DNA of 64,000 nucleotides from JBFAPK01 sp040676675 (GCF_040676675.1 NZ_JBFAPK010000006.1:62001-126000), one strand, 5' to 3'; positions 1-10,419 are shown, counted from the first letter of the stretch. The notes: generated from the letters alone by a model not told the origin. Numbers and translations are program-made.

Positions 1-878
1 AGCCGATGGGCTTCTACTCGCCGCAGACCCTGGTCGACGACGCGCGCCGGCACGGCGTCGAGGTACGCCGCCCGGACATCAACGCCAGCGGCGCGAAGGC
101 GGTGCTGGAGTCCACCCCGCAGACCCGGTGGGGCAGCGCGCCGGGCGAGCCGCCGCACCGTTGGGGGCTGGGCGGCCCGGCGGTGCGGCTCGGCCTGGCC
201 AGCGTCCGTACCGTCGGCGCCGAACTGGCCGAGCGGATCGAGGCCGAGCGGACCTCCGGCGGGCCGTACCGGGACATGCCGGACCTGGCCCGCCGGGTGG
301 GGCTGACCACCGCGCAGCTGGAGGCGCTGGCGACCGCCGACGCGTTCGCCTGCTTCGGGCTGACCCGGCGGGAGGCGCTCTGGGCGGCCGGCGCCGCCGC
401 GCAGGAGCGGCCGGACCGGCTCCCCGGCACCGTCGCCGGCGCCGCCGCGCCCACCCTGCCCGGCATGGAGGCGGTGGACCGGCTGGTCGCCGACGTCTGG
501 GCGACCGGGCTGTCGCCGGAGAGCCACCCGGCCCAGTTCGTCCGCGAGCAGCTCGACGCCCTCGGCGCGGTACCGATCGCCCGGCTCGCCCGGGTCGAGC
601 CCGGCCGGCGGGTACGGGTCGGCGGCGTCGTCACCCACCGGCAGCGGCCCGGCACCGCGGGCGGGGTCACCTTCCTCAACCTGGAGGACGAGACCGGCAT
701 GCTCAACGTGACCTGCTCACCGGGGCTGTGGCAGCGCTACCGGAGGGTCGCCCGGACCAGCGCGGCGCTGGTGGTGCGCGGGCGGCTGGAGCGGTACGAG
801 GGGGTGACCAACCTGGTCGCCGACCGGCTCGATCCGATCACCCCGCCGGTCAGCCCCGCCTCCCGCGACTTCCGCTGA
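1..878 (+). CDS. dnaE2: Error-prone DNA polymerase III alpha-type subunit, C-terminal part (5' end outside window)
   Basis: Only the last ~291 residues are present; the frame is already open at base 3 and runs to TGA at 876-878. The visible start reads PMGFYSPQTLV, typical of the C-family polymerase fingers region. A helix-hairpin-helix-like stretch (GPAVRLGLASVRTVG) follows, and an OB-fold lies near visible residues 195-275 (RVRVGGVVTHRQRPGTAGG, then FLNLEDETG). The short tail after the OB-fold, without the long C-terminal extension of replicative DnaE1, favours DnaE2/ImuC. That enzyme does damage-induced translesion synthesis with ImuA/ImuB in actinobacteria; those partners would lie upstream, outside the window. 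DinB is 2.2 kb downstream on the same strand. Confidence 0.85.
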   Translation, partial: PMGFYSPQTLVDDARRHGVEVRRPDINASGAKAVLESTPQTRWGSAPGEPPHRWGLGGPAVRLGLASVRTVGAELAERIEAERTSGGPYRDMPDLARRVGLTTAQLEALATADAFACFGLTRREALWAAGAAAQERPDRLPGTVAGAAAPTLPGMEAVDRLVADVWATGLSPESHPAQFVREQLDALGAVPIARLARVEPGRRVRVGGVVTHRQRPGTAGGVTFLNLEDETGMLNVTCSPGLWQRYRRVARTSAALVVRGRLERYEGVTNLVADRLDPITPPVSPASRDFR

Positions 879-963
879 CCGGCCCGCGCCGGGCCGATGC
901 CGGGCCAGTGGCGGGCCGGCGCCGGGCCAGTGGCGGGCCGGCGGCGAAGGACGGCACATGCCC

Positions 964-969
964 TAGGCT
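964..969 (+). promoter_or_regulatory. Leaderless -10 box (TAGGCT) for the methyltransferase gene
   Basis: TAGGCT lies 7 bases before the GTG start at 977. That spacing places the transcription start on or next to the start codon. No Shine-Dalgarno sequence is seen in between. Confidence 0.55.
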
Positions 970-976
970 CGTCCGG

Positions 977-1735
977 GTGGAACGAACACACCCACGGTCC
1001 GGGCCCCCGGCCGGCCCGCACACCGCGCCGCGCACCGCCCTGGTCTGGGCCGTGCTGCGCCGGGAACTCGACCGGCACGCCGGGCGCGAACTCGCCGTAC
1101 TCGACGTGGGCGGCGGCACCGGCGGGTTCGCCGTACCGCTCGCCGAGGCGGGTCACCGGGTGACCGTGGTCGACGCCAACCCCGACGCCCTCGCGGCGCT
1201 GACCCGCCGGGCCGCCGAGGCCGGGGTCGCCCCCCGGGTCAGCGCGGTGCAGGGCGACGGCGACGCGCTCGCCGACCTCGTCGAACCGGCCAGCGCCGAC
1301 CTGGTGCTCTGCCACGCCGTACTGGAGGTGGTGGACGACCCGGCGCGGGTGGTCGCGGCCATCGCCACCGCGCTGCGCCCGGCGGGCGCGGCCAGCGTAC
1401 TGGTGGCCAACCGGGCCGCCGCGGTGCTCAGCCGGGCGATGAACGGCTCGCTCGACGCCGCCGCCGCGCTGCTCGCCGACGCCGCCGGCCGCGCCGGGGC
1501 CCGCGACACGCTGCGCCGCCGCTACGACGCCGCCGGCGCGTCGGCGCTGCTCGGCGCCGCCGGGCTGGAGGTCGAGCAGATCCACGGGGTACGCGTCTTC
1601 GCCGACCTCGCCCCGGCCGCCGCCGCCGAGCAGGCCCCACAGGCGTTGCTCGACCTGGAGGCCGCCGCCGCGCAGCTCCCGCCGTACCGGGACATCGCCG
1701 CCCAGCTGCACCTCTTCGCCCGCCTGCGACCGTGA
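977..1735 (+). CDS. Class I SAM-dependent methyltransferase
   Basis: A 252-residue protein. SAM-binding motif I, VLDVGGGTGG, is at residues 41-50; an acidic residue ends the second strand (VTVVDANPDAL), and motif IV-like LVLCHAVLEVVDDP follows, the usual Methyltransf_11 layout. I chose GTG 977 because it follows a leaderless -10 box and because the frame upstream overlaps dnaE2 and reads as low-complexity Arg/Ala/Gly. The substrate cannot be told from sequence. The stop overlaps the GTG of the next gene by four bases, so the two are probably co-translated. Confidence 0.8.
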   Translation: MERTHPRSGPPAGPHTAPRTALVWAVLRRELDRHAGRELAVLDVGGGTGGFAVPLAEAGHRVTVVDANPDALAALTRRAAEAGVAPRVSAVQGDGDALADLVEPASADLVLCHAVLEVVDDPARVVAAIATALRPAGAASVLVANRAAAVLSRAMNGSLDAAAALLADAAGRAGARDTLRRRYDAAGASALLGAAGLEVEQIHGVRVFADLAPAAAAEQAPQALLDLEAAAAQLPPYRDIAAQLHLFARLRP

Positions 1736-2952
1736 CCGGCCCCGTCGGGCCGGACCCGGACGGCCGCCCGGCCGCCGAGGTGCCGGCCCTGCCCGCCCCG
1801 CCGGCCGGCCCGTTCGACCAGGTCCGACCGCGCTACGGCGAGCGGAGCCTGGCGGACGTGCTCCCCAGCGCGCTGGCCGTGCTCGACGTGCCCGGGGCCG
1901 CCGACCCGCTCGGGCTGGCCGGGGCCCTCGACGGGGTGCGCCGGATCGCCGTCCTGCTCGTCGACGGGCTCGGCTGGCACCAGATCCCCACCGCCGCGCC
2001 GTACGCCCCGGCCCTGGCCGAGCTGGCGGCCCGGCACGGCCGGACGCTGACCAGCGGCTTCCCCTCGACGACCCCGACCAGCCTGGTGAGCCTCGGCACC
2101 GGGGTCGCCCCGGGCGCGCACGGGGTGCTCGGCTTCCGGGTCAACGTGCCGGGCACCGACCGCGTGCTCACCCACATCAACTGGACCGACGACCCCGACC
2201 CGCTGCGCTGGCAGCCGGTACCGACGCAGCTGGAGCGGGCCGCCGCGGCCGGGGTGGCGGTGACCGTGGTCAGCCGCCCGGAGTACGCGGGCAGCGGCCT
2301 CACCGTCGCCGCGAACCGGGGCGGGACCTACCGGGCGGCGGCCGACCCGGGGAGCCTGGCCACCGGGATGCTGGCCGCCCTCGGCGCCGGCACCGGGCCG
2401 GCCCTGGTCTACGGCTACCACCCGGACCTGGACAAGCAGGGCCACCTGGCCGGCGTCGACTCGCTGCCCTGGCGGCAGGCCGCCGTCGAGCTGGACCTGC
2501 TGCTCACCCGGCTGGTCGACGGGCTGCCCCGGGACGCCGCGCTGCTGGTCACGGCGGACCACGGGCAGCTCAACATCCCGTACGAGAACCGCCTCGACGT
2601 CGACGCCGAACCGGGCCTGCGGGCCGGGGTGCGGCTCGTCGCGGGCGAGCCGCGCGTGCGCTACCTGCACGTGCGCCCCGGCGCCGAGCCCGACGTGGTC
2701 GCCGCCTGGTCGGCGGAGCTGGGCGGGCGCGCCTGGGTGGCCGGCCGGGCCGAGGCGATCGCCGCCGGCTGGTTCGGCCCCGTGCCCGAACCGCACCGGC
2801 GGCGCGTCGGCGACGTGGTGGTCGCCTGCCTCGGCCCGTACGCCGTGCTCGACAGCCGCACGGACAGCCCGGTCGAGGCGCGGCTGGTCGCCTACCACGG
2901 CTCCTGCACCGCGGCCGAGATGACCATCCCGCTGCTGGTGCGCCGCGGCTGA
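1732..2952 (+). CDS. Alkaline phosphatase / nucleotide pyrophosphatase superfamily protein
   Basis: 406 residues. The metal-binding start VLLVDGLGW (Asp78) is followed by GFPSTTPTSL, where Thr113 or Thr114 would be the nucleophile as in type I phosphodiesterases. YHPDLDKQGHLAG and VTADHGQLNIP supply the further His/Asp metal ligands. This is the fold of nucleotide pyrophosphatases/phosphodiesterases. No signal peptide is evident, so it is probably cytoplasmic. It begins at GTG with a GTGA overlap on the methyltransferase. Substrate unknown; a phosphodiester or pyrophosphate is expected. Confidence 0.8.
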   Translation: MTGPVGPDPDGRPAAEVPALPAPPAGPFDQVRPRYGERSLADVLPSALAVLDVPGAADPLGLAGALDGVRRIAVLLVDGLGWHQIPTAAPYAPALAELAARHGRTLTSGFPSTTPTSLVSLGTGVAPGAHGVLGFRVNVPGTDRVLTHINWTDDPDPLRWQPVPTQLERAAAAGVAVTVVSRPEYAGSGLTVAANRGGTYRAAADPGSLATGMLAALGAGTGPALVYGYHPDLDKQGHLAGVDSLPWRQAAVELDLLLTRLVDGLPRDAALLVTADHGQLNIPYENRLDVDAEPGLRAGVRLVAGEPRVRYLHVRPGAEPDVVAAWSAELGGRAWVAGRAEAIAAGWFGPVPEPHRRRVGDVVVACLGPYAVLDSRTDSPVEARLVAYHGSCTAAEMTIPLLVRRG

Positions 2953-3107
2953 CCCGTTCGCCGGTACGGCCGAGCGGCACCGTTCCCGTCCGTCACTCCG
3001 CACGGATCGTGTCGACGTCGACCACGCTACGAGTTCCAGCGCGCTCGAAGTCAACCGCGCCCAGCCGGGCCGGGGCCGTCCCGCACGGGCGCGTCGTACC
3101 CGGGGGT

Positions 3108-3113
3108 TAGCCT
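3108..3113 (+). promoter_or_regulatory. Leaderless -10 box (TAGCCT) for dinB
   Basis: TAGCCT ends 6 bases before the ATG at 3120. No ribosome-binding site lies between them, so the mRNA probably starts at the initiation codon. Confidence 0.55.
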
Positions 3114-3119
3114 GCCGGC

Positions 3120-4379
3120 ATGGGTCGTAGCCAGTCGGTGCCGCGCGGCGGTGACCCGCGCTTCGGCCCGGACGCCGACGACTCCGCCTCGCCGATCCTG
3201 CACGTCGACATGGACGCGTTCTTCGCCTCGGTGGAGGTGCGGCGCCGGCCCGAGCTGCGGGGCCGTCCGGTGATCGTCGGCGGGATCGGCCCGCGCGGCG
3301 TGGTGAGCTCGGCCAGCTACGAGGCCCGGGTCTACGGCGTACGCAGCGCCATGCCGACGATGCGGGCGCGGGCGCTCTGCCCGGGCGCCGTCTTCCTGCC
3401 GCCCGACTTCGGGCAGTACACGGCCGCCTCGCGGGCGGTCATGAAGATCTTCCGTGACGTCACGCCGCTGGTGGAGCCGCTCTCCCTGGACGAGGCGTTC
3501 CTCGACGTGGCCGGCGCCCGCCGGCTGCTCGGACGGCCCGTGGAGATCGCCCGGCTGATCCGCCGCCGCATCGTCGAGCAGGAGGGGCTGACCTGTTCCG
3601 TCGGGGTCGCCCCGACCAAGTTCGTCGCCAAGCTCGGCTCCACCCGCGCCAAGCCCGACGGCCTGCTCGTGGTGCCGGCCACCCAGGTGCTCGACTTCCT
3701 GCACCCGCTGCCGGTCGCCGCGCTCTGGGGGGTGGGCGAGCGGGCCGCCGAGAAACTGCGCCGGCTGGGTCTGGCGACGGTACGTGACGTGGCACACGCG
3801 CCCCTGACCATGCTCCGGCACGCGCTGGGCGAGGCGGCCGCCACCCACCTGCACGAACTCTCCTGGGGCCGGGACCCGCGGCAGGTCAGCCCGGAGCACG
3901 TGGAGAAGTCGATCGGCGCCGAGGTCACCTTCGACACCGACGTCAGCGACCGGGCGGTGCTGCGGCGGGCGCTGCTGGCGCTCTCCGACAAGGTCGGGGT
4001 ACGCATGCGGCGTGCCGGGCAGGTGGGGCGCACGGTGTCGGTGAAGGTCCGGCTGGCCGACTTCCGCACGGTCAACCGGTCCCGGACCCTGGCCAACCCG
4101 ACCGACGTGGCCCGCGAGGTGTTCGAGACCGCCTGGGCGCTCTTCGTCGCGCTCGATCCGGCCGAGAGCATCCGCCTCGTCGGGGTACGTCTGGAGGGGC
4201 TCAGCGACGCCGACTCGACGCCGCACCAACCCGCGCTCGACGCGCCCGCGCACGGTTGGCGCGAGGCGGAGGCCGCCGCCGACGCCGTCGCTGCCCGATT
4301 CGGGCGTTCCGTGGTACGTCCGGCGAGCCTGTTGCGGACCGATGATCCGCGCCGGACGGAAAATCAGGCCCGGCCATAG
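3120..4379 (+). CDS. dinB: DNA polymerase IV (Y-family translesion polymerase)
   Basis: 419 residues. Y-family catalytic motifs are intact: ILHVDMDAFFASVE with Asp30, the steric-gate region FFASVE, and SLDEAFLDV with Asp124 and Glu125. A helix-hairpin-helix (ALWGVGERAAEKLRRLGL) and a little-finger domain follow. It extends past DNA lesions with low fidelity in the cytoplasm. I see no clear QxxLF-type clamp-binding motif in the C-terminal tail, which ends in a short polar stretch. The start follows a leaderless promoter. It lies near dnaE2 but has its own promoter. Confidence 0.92.
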   Translation: MGRSQSVPRGGDPRFGPDADDSASPILHVDMDAFFASVEVRRRPELRGRPVIVGGIGPRGVVSSASYEARVYGVRSAMPTMRARALCPGAVFLPPDFGQYTAASRAVMKIFRDVTPLVEPLSLDEAFLDVAGARRLLGRPVEIARLIRRRIVEQEGLTCSVGVAPTKFVAKLGSTRAKPDGLLVVPATQVLDFLHPLPVAALWGVGERAAEKLRRLGLATVRDVAHAPLTMLRHALGEAAATHLHELSWGRDPRQVSPEHVEKSIGAEVTFDTDVSDRAVLRRALLALSDKVGVRMRRAGQVGRTVSVKVRLADFRTVNRSRTLANPTDVAREVFETAWALFVALDPAESIRLVGVRLEGLSDADSTPHQPALDAPAHGWREAEAAADAVAARFGRSVVRPASLLRTDDPRRTENQARP

Positions 4380-4412
4380 GTCGTCCCGCTTTCCGAGCCG
4401 CGACCCCCCTCG

Positions 4413-4418
4413 TAGACT
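4413..4418 (+). promoter_or_regulatory. Probable -10 box (TAGACT) of the DUF3040 gene
   Basis: TAGACT with a possible weak -35 (TTCCGA at 4391-4396, 16-base spacer). Unlike the leaderless genes, about 70 bases of leader and a strong ribosome-binding site precede the start. Confidence 0.5.
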
Positions 4419-4494
4419 TGCGCGTAAGCAGCCGGTTGGCTGCCACGGTCTGTCGGCCCGAGTGGGCCGGCCAACGTGACCGGGGAGGAGTGCC

Positions 4495-4884
4495 GTGCCG
4501 CTCTCGGAGCACGAGCAGCGGCTGTTCGAGCAGATCGAGCAGTCGCTTGCCGAGGACCCCAAGTTCGCCTCGGCTGTGCGCGCTACCGACCCGCGCTTCC
4601 ACGCGCGGCGTCGCCTGCTCGTCGCCGCCGGCGTCATCGTCGTCGGCCTTGCGTTTCTCGTCTACGGCGCGGTGAGCAAACTGCCGTTGCTCGGGGTGGC
4701 CGGCTTCGTCGTCATGCTCGGCGCGGCCGCGTTCGCGATGCAGTCGCACCGCCGGGCCCAGTCGCCCGACCTGCACGTCGTGGGCGGCACCACCAGCCGT
4801 CGCACCCGCTCCCGGGGGCGCCGGCTCTCGCTGGTCGACCGCCTGGAAGAGCGGTGGCGCCAGCGCCCGGAGGGGCACCGCTGA
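4495..4884 (+). CDS. DUF3040 family small membrane protein
   Basis: 129 residues, the usual size for the family. It starts with the diagnostic MPLSEHEQRLFEQIEQSL segment, has two membrane spans at about residues 40-59 and 62-80, and ends in a basic tail. The GTG start is set by GGGGAGGAG at 4482-4490. DUF3040 proteins are widespread in actinobacteria and their function is unknown. It appears monocistronic. Confidence 0.88.
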   Translation: MPLSEHEQRLFEQIEQSLAEDPKFASAVRATDPRFHARRRLLVAAGVIVVGLAFLVYGAVSKLPLLGVAGFVVMLGAAAFAMQSHRRAQSPDLHVVGGTTSRRTRSRGRRLSLVDRLEERWRQRPEGHR

Positions 4885-5217
4885 CCACCGGGTCGGGACG
4901 GCACCGGGCGCCGAGCTAGCACCGGGCGCCGAGACAGCACCGGGTCGGGACGGCTGGTCGCCGGGACGAGGCGGATCCGCCGGAGCGGGTGATCAACCCG
5001 CGCCGGCGCTGAGCCCCGGCCCGATCCCGGACGAGCGAGCGACTCTCCGGACAAGTTAGCCCCACCCAGGCCCCAGTTCGCCCTATTTGGCGCAAATATC
5101 CGGCAAGCGGTTCGGGGGCGGCGTCCCCGCGACGGGATCAAGCGTGACCGCCCAGAGCGGGGATGCCGCCCCCGAACCTCTCACGAACCAGCCGCCCCCG
5201 AACCTCTCACGAGCAGC
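4885..5217. other. Gene-free interval between convergent genes
   Basis: No coding sequence is supported. Near 4900-4950 a GCACCGGGCGCCGAG-like unit is repeated imperfectly. The right half holds the direct and inverted repeats listed separately, which probably end transcription from both sides. Confidence 0.6.
5109..5212. repeat. Inverted and direct repeat block, probable bidirectional terminator
   Basis: GGTTCGGGGGCGGC at 5109-5122 is the exact reverse complement of GCCGCCCCCGAACC at 5165-5178 and again at 5191-5204. The latter two are the start of a 22-base unit present at 5165-5186 and 5191-5212 (4-base gap). Either copy can pair with the upstream arm, giving alternative 14-bp hairpins at the end of two convergent genes. 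No T-run follows. Confidence 0.5.
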
Positions 5218-7680
5218 TCAGCGCGTCAGAATCCGCCGGGGCCGCCACCGACCCAGGACGCCGGTACGCAGCCGGCCGCCGGCCAGCACGAGTCGGGACG
5301 AGACGTCCATGATCCGTAGCCGCCAACGCAGCAGCACCGACGGCGGCAGGGTCGCCGCGACCAGCCGGGCCCGGCGGTTCGCCCCGGCCGCGACCGCCCG
5401 CCGTACCGCCCGCAGGGCCTCACCGAGCTGGCCGCCGGGCAGCGGGTCCCGGGCGTAGCGCGCCCGTTCCTCGGCCCGCCCGAGCAGCCGGGCCGCCTCG
5501 GCCGCCGGGCCGGTGGTCAGCTCCTCCCGGATCAGCCGATCCGCGGTCGCCCGTGGCGTCTCCGCCGGATCCACCCGGAGCCGGAAGTCGACCATCGTGT
5601 CGATCAGCTCGTCCCAGGCGGCGTGCGCCTGTGCCCGTACCCGCTCCGTCTCGGCGGCGGTGGGCAGCACCTGGGCCACCCCGGGCTCGGCCGTGGCCAC
5701 CCGTACGGCCTCGCCGGTCGCGCCCCGCGCCGGCGCGGCCTGCCGCCGGCGGCGCAGAGCGGCCCGGCGCAGGCCCGGCAGCGCGAGCAACAGCAGGGCC
5801 AGGAGCACCCCGCCCGCCGCCCACCAGGGCCAAGTCGGCGCCTGCCGCGCGGGAACGCCGGAGTCGAGGTTCAGGGCCGCGTCCGGGTCGATCTCCTGCC
5901 GGTCGGAGCCGACCGGCGCGGCGGAGGGGTCGGTGCTCGACGGCGCCGAGGTGCTGGTCGACGGGGTGGACGGGGCGGGCGCGTCCACGTCGGGAGCCCA
6001 CTCCGACCGGATCGAGCCGGCGACCGAGGCGGCCGGGGTGGCGTCGAACGGCACCCACCCGACGCCCTGGAAGTAGACCTCGGTCCAGGCGTGCAGGTTG
6101 CGGTTGGTCAGCACGTACGTGCCGTCCTGGGTGCCGGCGCCGTTGGTGAAGCCGAAGGCCACCCGGGCCGGTACGCCGGCCGTCCGCACCAGCCACGCCA
6201 TCGCCGCCGCGTACTGCTGACAGAAGCCCCGCTTGTTGGCGAGGAAGTTGAGGATGTCCTGGCTGCTGGTACCGCCCTCGGTGCTCAGGCTGTACTGGAA
6301 GCCGTTCTTGGCGGAGAAGTACTTGTAGATCTCCATTACCCGGTCGTAGTCGGTCCGCTTGTTCGCGATGAGTCCCCTGACCAACTCGTTGACCTCGCGT
6401 ACCGGGGGAGTCGAGGTGAGTTCCCGGCGCAGCCCGTCCGACGCCGGCAGGCTCGGTACCGCGTCCAGCACGGCGGGGCTGTAGACCGCCCGCACGTACT
6501 CGAACGAGTAGTTCTTCTCCTTCGCCACGCCCCGGTTGCTGTAGACGATCTGCAGGTTCGGGTCGTAGAGCCAGCTGGAGTCCAGGTCCCGGGTCGAGAC
6601 CGGCTGCCCGTACATCGGCAGCAGCGGCATGCCGAAGTTGGCCGTGGTGTGCACCCGCGCCGCGTACCGATTGAAGGTCACGCCCGCCCGGACGCTCGCC
6701 TGCGGGTCCGGCAGCGTCCGGTTCACCGGGCGACCGCTCGGGGCGGAGACCCGGAAGCCGTCCGAGTCCAGGTCGTCGGCGACGCCGAAGCGCAGGTAGA
6801 AGGGGTTCGGCTCGTTCGTGGTGACGCGCACCAGCTCGGTCACCTTCGACTCGTTGAGCTGCCCGCTGAGCGAGGCGAAGAGGTCGATCCGGGTGGGCTG
6901 GCCGCCACCGGCCCGCCCGTTGCCGTTGCCGTTGCCGCCGACCGCCCCGTACCGGTCGAGTAGCCCCGTGGTCATCCCGGGGACCGCCACCGGCAGCAGC
7001 ACCGCCAGCACCACGCCGAGCACCGACAGCCGCCGCCCGGCCGCTGCCAGCGGGGACGGCTCCCAGACGTCGACGTCGCGGCCGTCGCCGGTGAACCGCC
7101 GGCCGAACCGACGCACCCGGTCGACGTTGTCGGCGACCAGCAGCCAGAGGAAGCCGATCGCGCCGACGACGAACGGCAGCGCGGGCACGCTGTCGACGTA
7201 GACGGCCACCGGCACCGAGTAGATGGCGAGCATCGGCAGACCGGCGAGGGCGGGGCGGCGCAGCCCGACGCTGAGCAGGTCGACCACGATGGCGACCCCG
7301 CCGATTCCGAGCACGGTGATGAACAGCAGCGGGGGAGTGTCGGGGACCTCCACCCCGTACGACCGCATGTCCGTCACCGAGCCGCTCGCCAGCTCGGCGA
7401 AGTGGGTGAACGTCTCCGGCATGGGCAGCACCGCCAGCAGCTCGCCGCTGCTGGGGAACATCCAGGTCAGCGCGAACAGCAGCGCGACCGCCATGCCGAG
7501 CGCCTGGGTCCAGAGCGGACCGCGCAGCCAGCGCACCAGCGTGGCGGCGCCGGCCACCAGCGCCACCGCGATGAAGGACTGGAACAGCCAGGTCCACTGG
7601 GCGAAGATCGTCGAGAGCGGCGCGGCGGCGAGCAGCGTGGCCGCCGCCGCCACGAATCCCAGGTGCCGCCTGCCGTTCAT
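5218..7680 (-). CDS. Membrane-anchored transglutaminase-like protein (TgpA type)
   Basis: 820 residues. The N-terminal ~230 residues contain about six membrane spans (TgpA N-terminal domain). A long extracytoplasmic region carries a transglutaminase core: Cys near residue 486 (GFCQQYAAAMAWLVRTAG), His near 529 (LHAWTEVYF) and Asp near 545 (PFDATP) form the triad. A further membrane span near residue 625 precedes a cytoplasmic DUF4129-like tail. Together with MoxR and DUF58 this is a conserved cell-envelope module. Whether it acts as protease, crosslinker or hydrolase is not established. Start ATG 7680 has AGGAGAG about 12 bases upstream. Confidence 0.88.
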   Translation of the reverse strand: MNGRRHLGFVAAAATLLAAAPLSTIFAQWTWLFQSFIAVALVAGAATLVRWLRGPLWTQALGMAVALLFALTWMFPSSGELLAVLPMPETFTHFAELASGSVTDMRSYGVEVPDTPPLLFITVLGIGGVAIVVDLLSVGLRRPALAGLPMLAIYSVPVAVYVDSVPALPFVVGAIGFLWLLVADNVDRVRRFGRRFTGDGRDVDVWEPSPLAAAGRRLSVLGVVLAVLLPVAVPGMTTGLLDRYGAVGGNGNGNGRAGGGQPTRIDLFASLSGQLNESKVTELVRVTTNEPNPFYLRFGVADDLDSDGFRVSAPSGRPVNRTLPDPQASVRAGVTFNRYAARVHTTANFGMPLLPMYGQPVSTRDLDSSWLYDPNLQIVYSNRGVAKEKNYSFEYVRAVYSPAVLDAVPSLPASDGLRRELTSTPPVREVNELVRGLIANKRTDYDRVMEIYKYFSAKNGFQYSLSTEGGTSSQDILNFLANKRGFCQQYAAAMAWLVRTAGVPARVAFGFTNGAGTQDGTYVLTNRNLHAWTEVYFQGVGWVPFDATPAASVAGSIRSEWAPDVDAPAPSTPSTSTSAPSSTDPSAAPVGSDRQEIDPDAALNLDSGVPARQAPTWPWWAAGGVLLALLLLALPGLRRAALRRRRQAAPARGATGEAVRVATAEPGVAQVLPTAAETERVRAQAHAAWDELIDTMVDFRLRVDPAETPRATADRLIREELTTGPAAEAARLLGRAEERARYARDPLPGGQLGEALRAVRRAVAAGANRRARLVAATLPPSVLLRWRLRIMDVSSRLVLAGGRLRTGVLGRWRPRRILTR

Positions 7681-7829
7681 GCCGTCGCCCCGCTCTCCTC
7701 GTTGTCGTGCCTGTCCGGGCGTCCCGGCGCGGTCCCGGGGGACCGGCCGGGCGCGCCGGCCGGCGCGGTGTGCCCGCTCACCGGGGTCCGCCCGGCCGCC
7801 GTCCCGGCCGGGGCCGTGTGCCCGCTCAC
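7677..7829 (-). CDS. Doubtful 50-residue ORF bridging DUF58 and the transglutaminase gene
   Basis: A GTG overlaps the DUF58 stop (GTGA) and the stop overlaps the transglutaminase ATG (ATGA), so it fills the gap with coupled junctions at both ends. The peptide is Ala/Gly/Pro-rich and contains VSGHTAPAG twice because a ~20-base segment from the DUF58 3' end is duplicated (7743-7760 and 7815-7830 region). No domain is recognised. It may be only a decayed extension of the DUF58 reading region. Confidence 0.22.
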   Translation of the reverse strand: MSGHTAPAGTAAGRTPVSGHTAPAGAPGRSPGTAPGRPDRHDNEESGATA

Positions 7830-9126
7830 CGCATCCCCCCGGCCACCGTCTCGGCCAGGGCGGCCCGCCAGGCGAAGCCCTGCGAGCCCCGGGCGGCCTG
7901 CGGCCAGAGGGCGGGCAGCCGGCTGCCGTGGTCCACGCCGATCACCCGCCAGCCGGTACGGATCAGGCTGAGCGCGGCGGCGCCGCGCTGCCGGTCGGCC
8001 TCGGCCCGCGCCTGCGGCGGCAGGTTCAGCCAGGTGGTGCTGTCGACCAGGAAGCCGACGCAGGTGGCGCCGTTGCCGCGCAGCCCGCCCAGCAGCTCGG
8101 CCTCGGCCGGATCCAGGGTGCCGAGCAGGGCGATCACCAGCCCGCCGTCGGAGCGCTGGCGTACCCGCTCGACCAGGCTGCCGAGATCGCCGCGCGGGTT
8201 GAGCCGGACCTCGGCGAGGTGGTCGAGGAGCAGGCCGTCCCCGGCCGCCTCGGTCGCGTCGGTGTCGCCGCCCGAGCCGGTGACCAGGCGCAGCTTGAAG
8301 CCGGACTGGCGCAGGTGCACGGCGATGCTGGCCGCCGCGGAGACGGCCCACTCGAAGCTCGCCGTCGGGCCCTCCCCCCGGTGACCGGCGGCCCGGGTGT
8401 CCAGCACCACGGTCGCCCGGCTCTCCCAGGGCTGCTCCTCGCGGCGCACCATCAGCTCGCCGGTGCGTGCGGTCGACTTCCAGTGCACCCGGCGCAGGTC
8501 GTCGCCGCGGCGGTACTCGCGGGTCGCCGCGTCGTCCTCGCCGTGCACCGCGACCGAGCGGGCCCGGCTGTCGCCGGCGCCGGCGTACTCGCCCGGCAGC
8601 CGGACCGTCGGCAGGGGGGTGACCTGCGGGATCACGGTCAGCCGGTCGGTGGTCGGGAAGGCGCGGGTCAGCTCGCAGAGCCCGAACGGGTCGGTGAGGC
8701 GGACCACCAGCGGCCCGACCTCGTACCGGCCCCGGACGTCGGCGCGGACCGTGTACGCCACCGAGCTGGCCTGGTACGCGCCGAGCCGCTCCAGCACCAC
8801 CCGGGGCCGGCTGCCCAGCGCGTACGGCAGCCGGTCCTCCAGCAGCAGCGTCCCGGTCGGCAGCCGGGACATGTTCTGCAACCGCAGCACCACCCGGGAG
8901 CTGGCCCCCACCGGCACCCGGTGCGGCTCCAGCGAGCGGTTGCAGGCCAGCTTGTAGCGGCTGCGCCCGACGTATGCGGCGGCCAGCAGGGGCAGGATGG
9001 CGAGCAGGATCGCCACCCGGAGCAGGTCCTTCTCGCCGAGGATCACGGCGGAGAGCGCTGCGGCGACGGCCGCGGCGAGGAAGGACCGACCGCGCGTGGT
9101 CAGTCCGCGCAGCGCCTCGCGCACCC

Positions 9127-9130
<4 letters not shown>
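7826..9130 (-). CDS. DUF58 domain protein
   Basis: 434 residues. Two close membrane spans lie at about residues 15-50, and the DUF58 signature REYRRGDDLRRVHWKSTAR is near residues 205-225, followed by a von Willebrand A-like region (ATVVLDTRAAG). DUF58 proteins occur with MoxR AAA+ ATPases and are thought to be their partners in envelope maturation or metal insertion. Its ATG overlaps the moxR stop by four bases, showing co-translation. Confidence 0.88.
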
Positions 9131-10188
<1,058 letters not shown>

Positions 10189-10419
10189 GGGCCTCCTCCT
10201 CGTCGCTGCACGGCTGCCTAAGAGAGTCGCTGGGCCGGCCGAAAGGTTCGCGGGAGAATACGTCCATCCGGTGCTCGCCGGATCACCCGCCTGCCCTCAG
10301 GTTAGTCCGATTCCGATGTGCCGCCGACCACACATCGTCGCAACCGGCAACGCGGGAGGGGGTCGGAATGCGACAACACCCCTACCGATACCGGGTGTGA
10401 CCGACCGTGCGGTGCGCGC

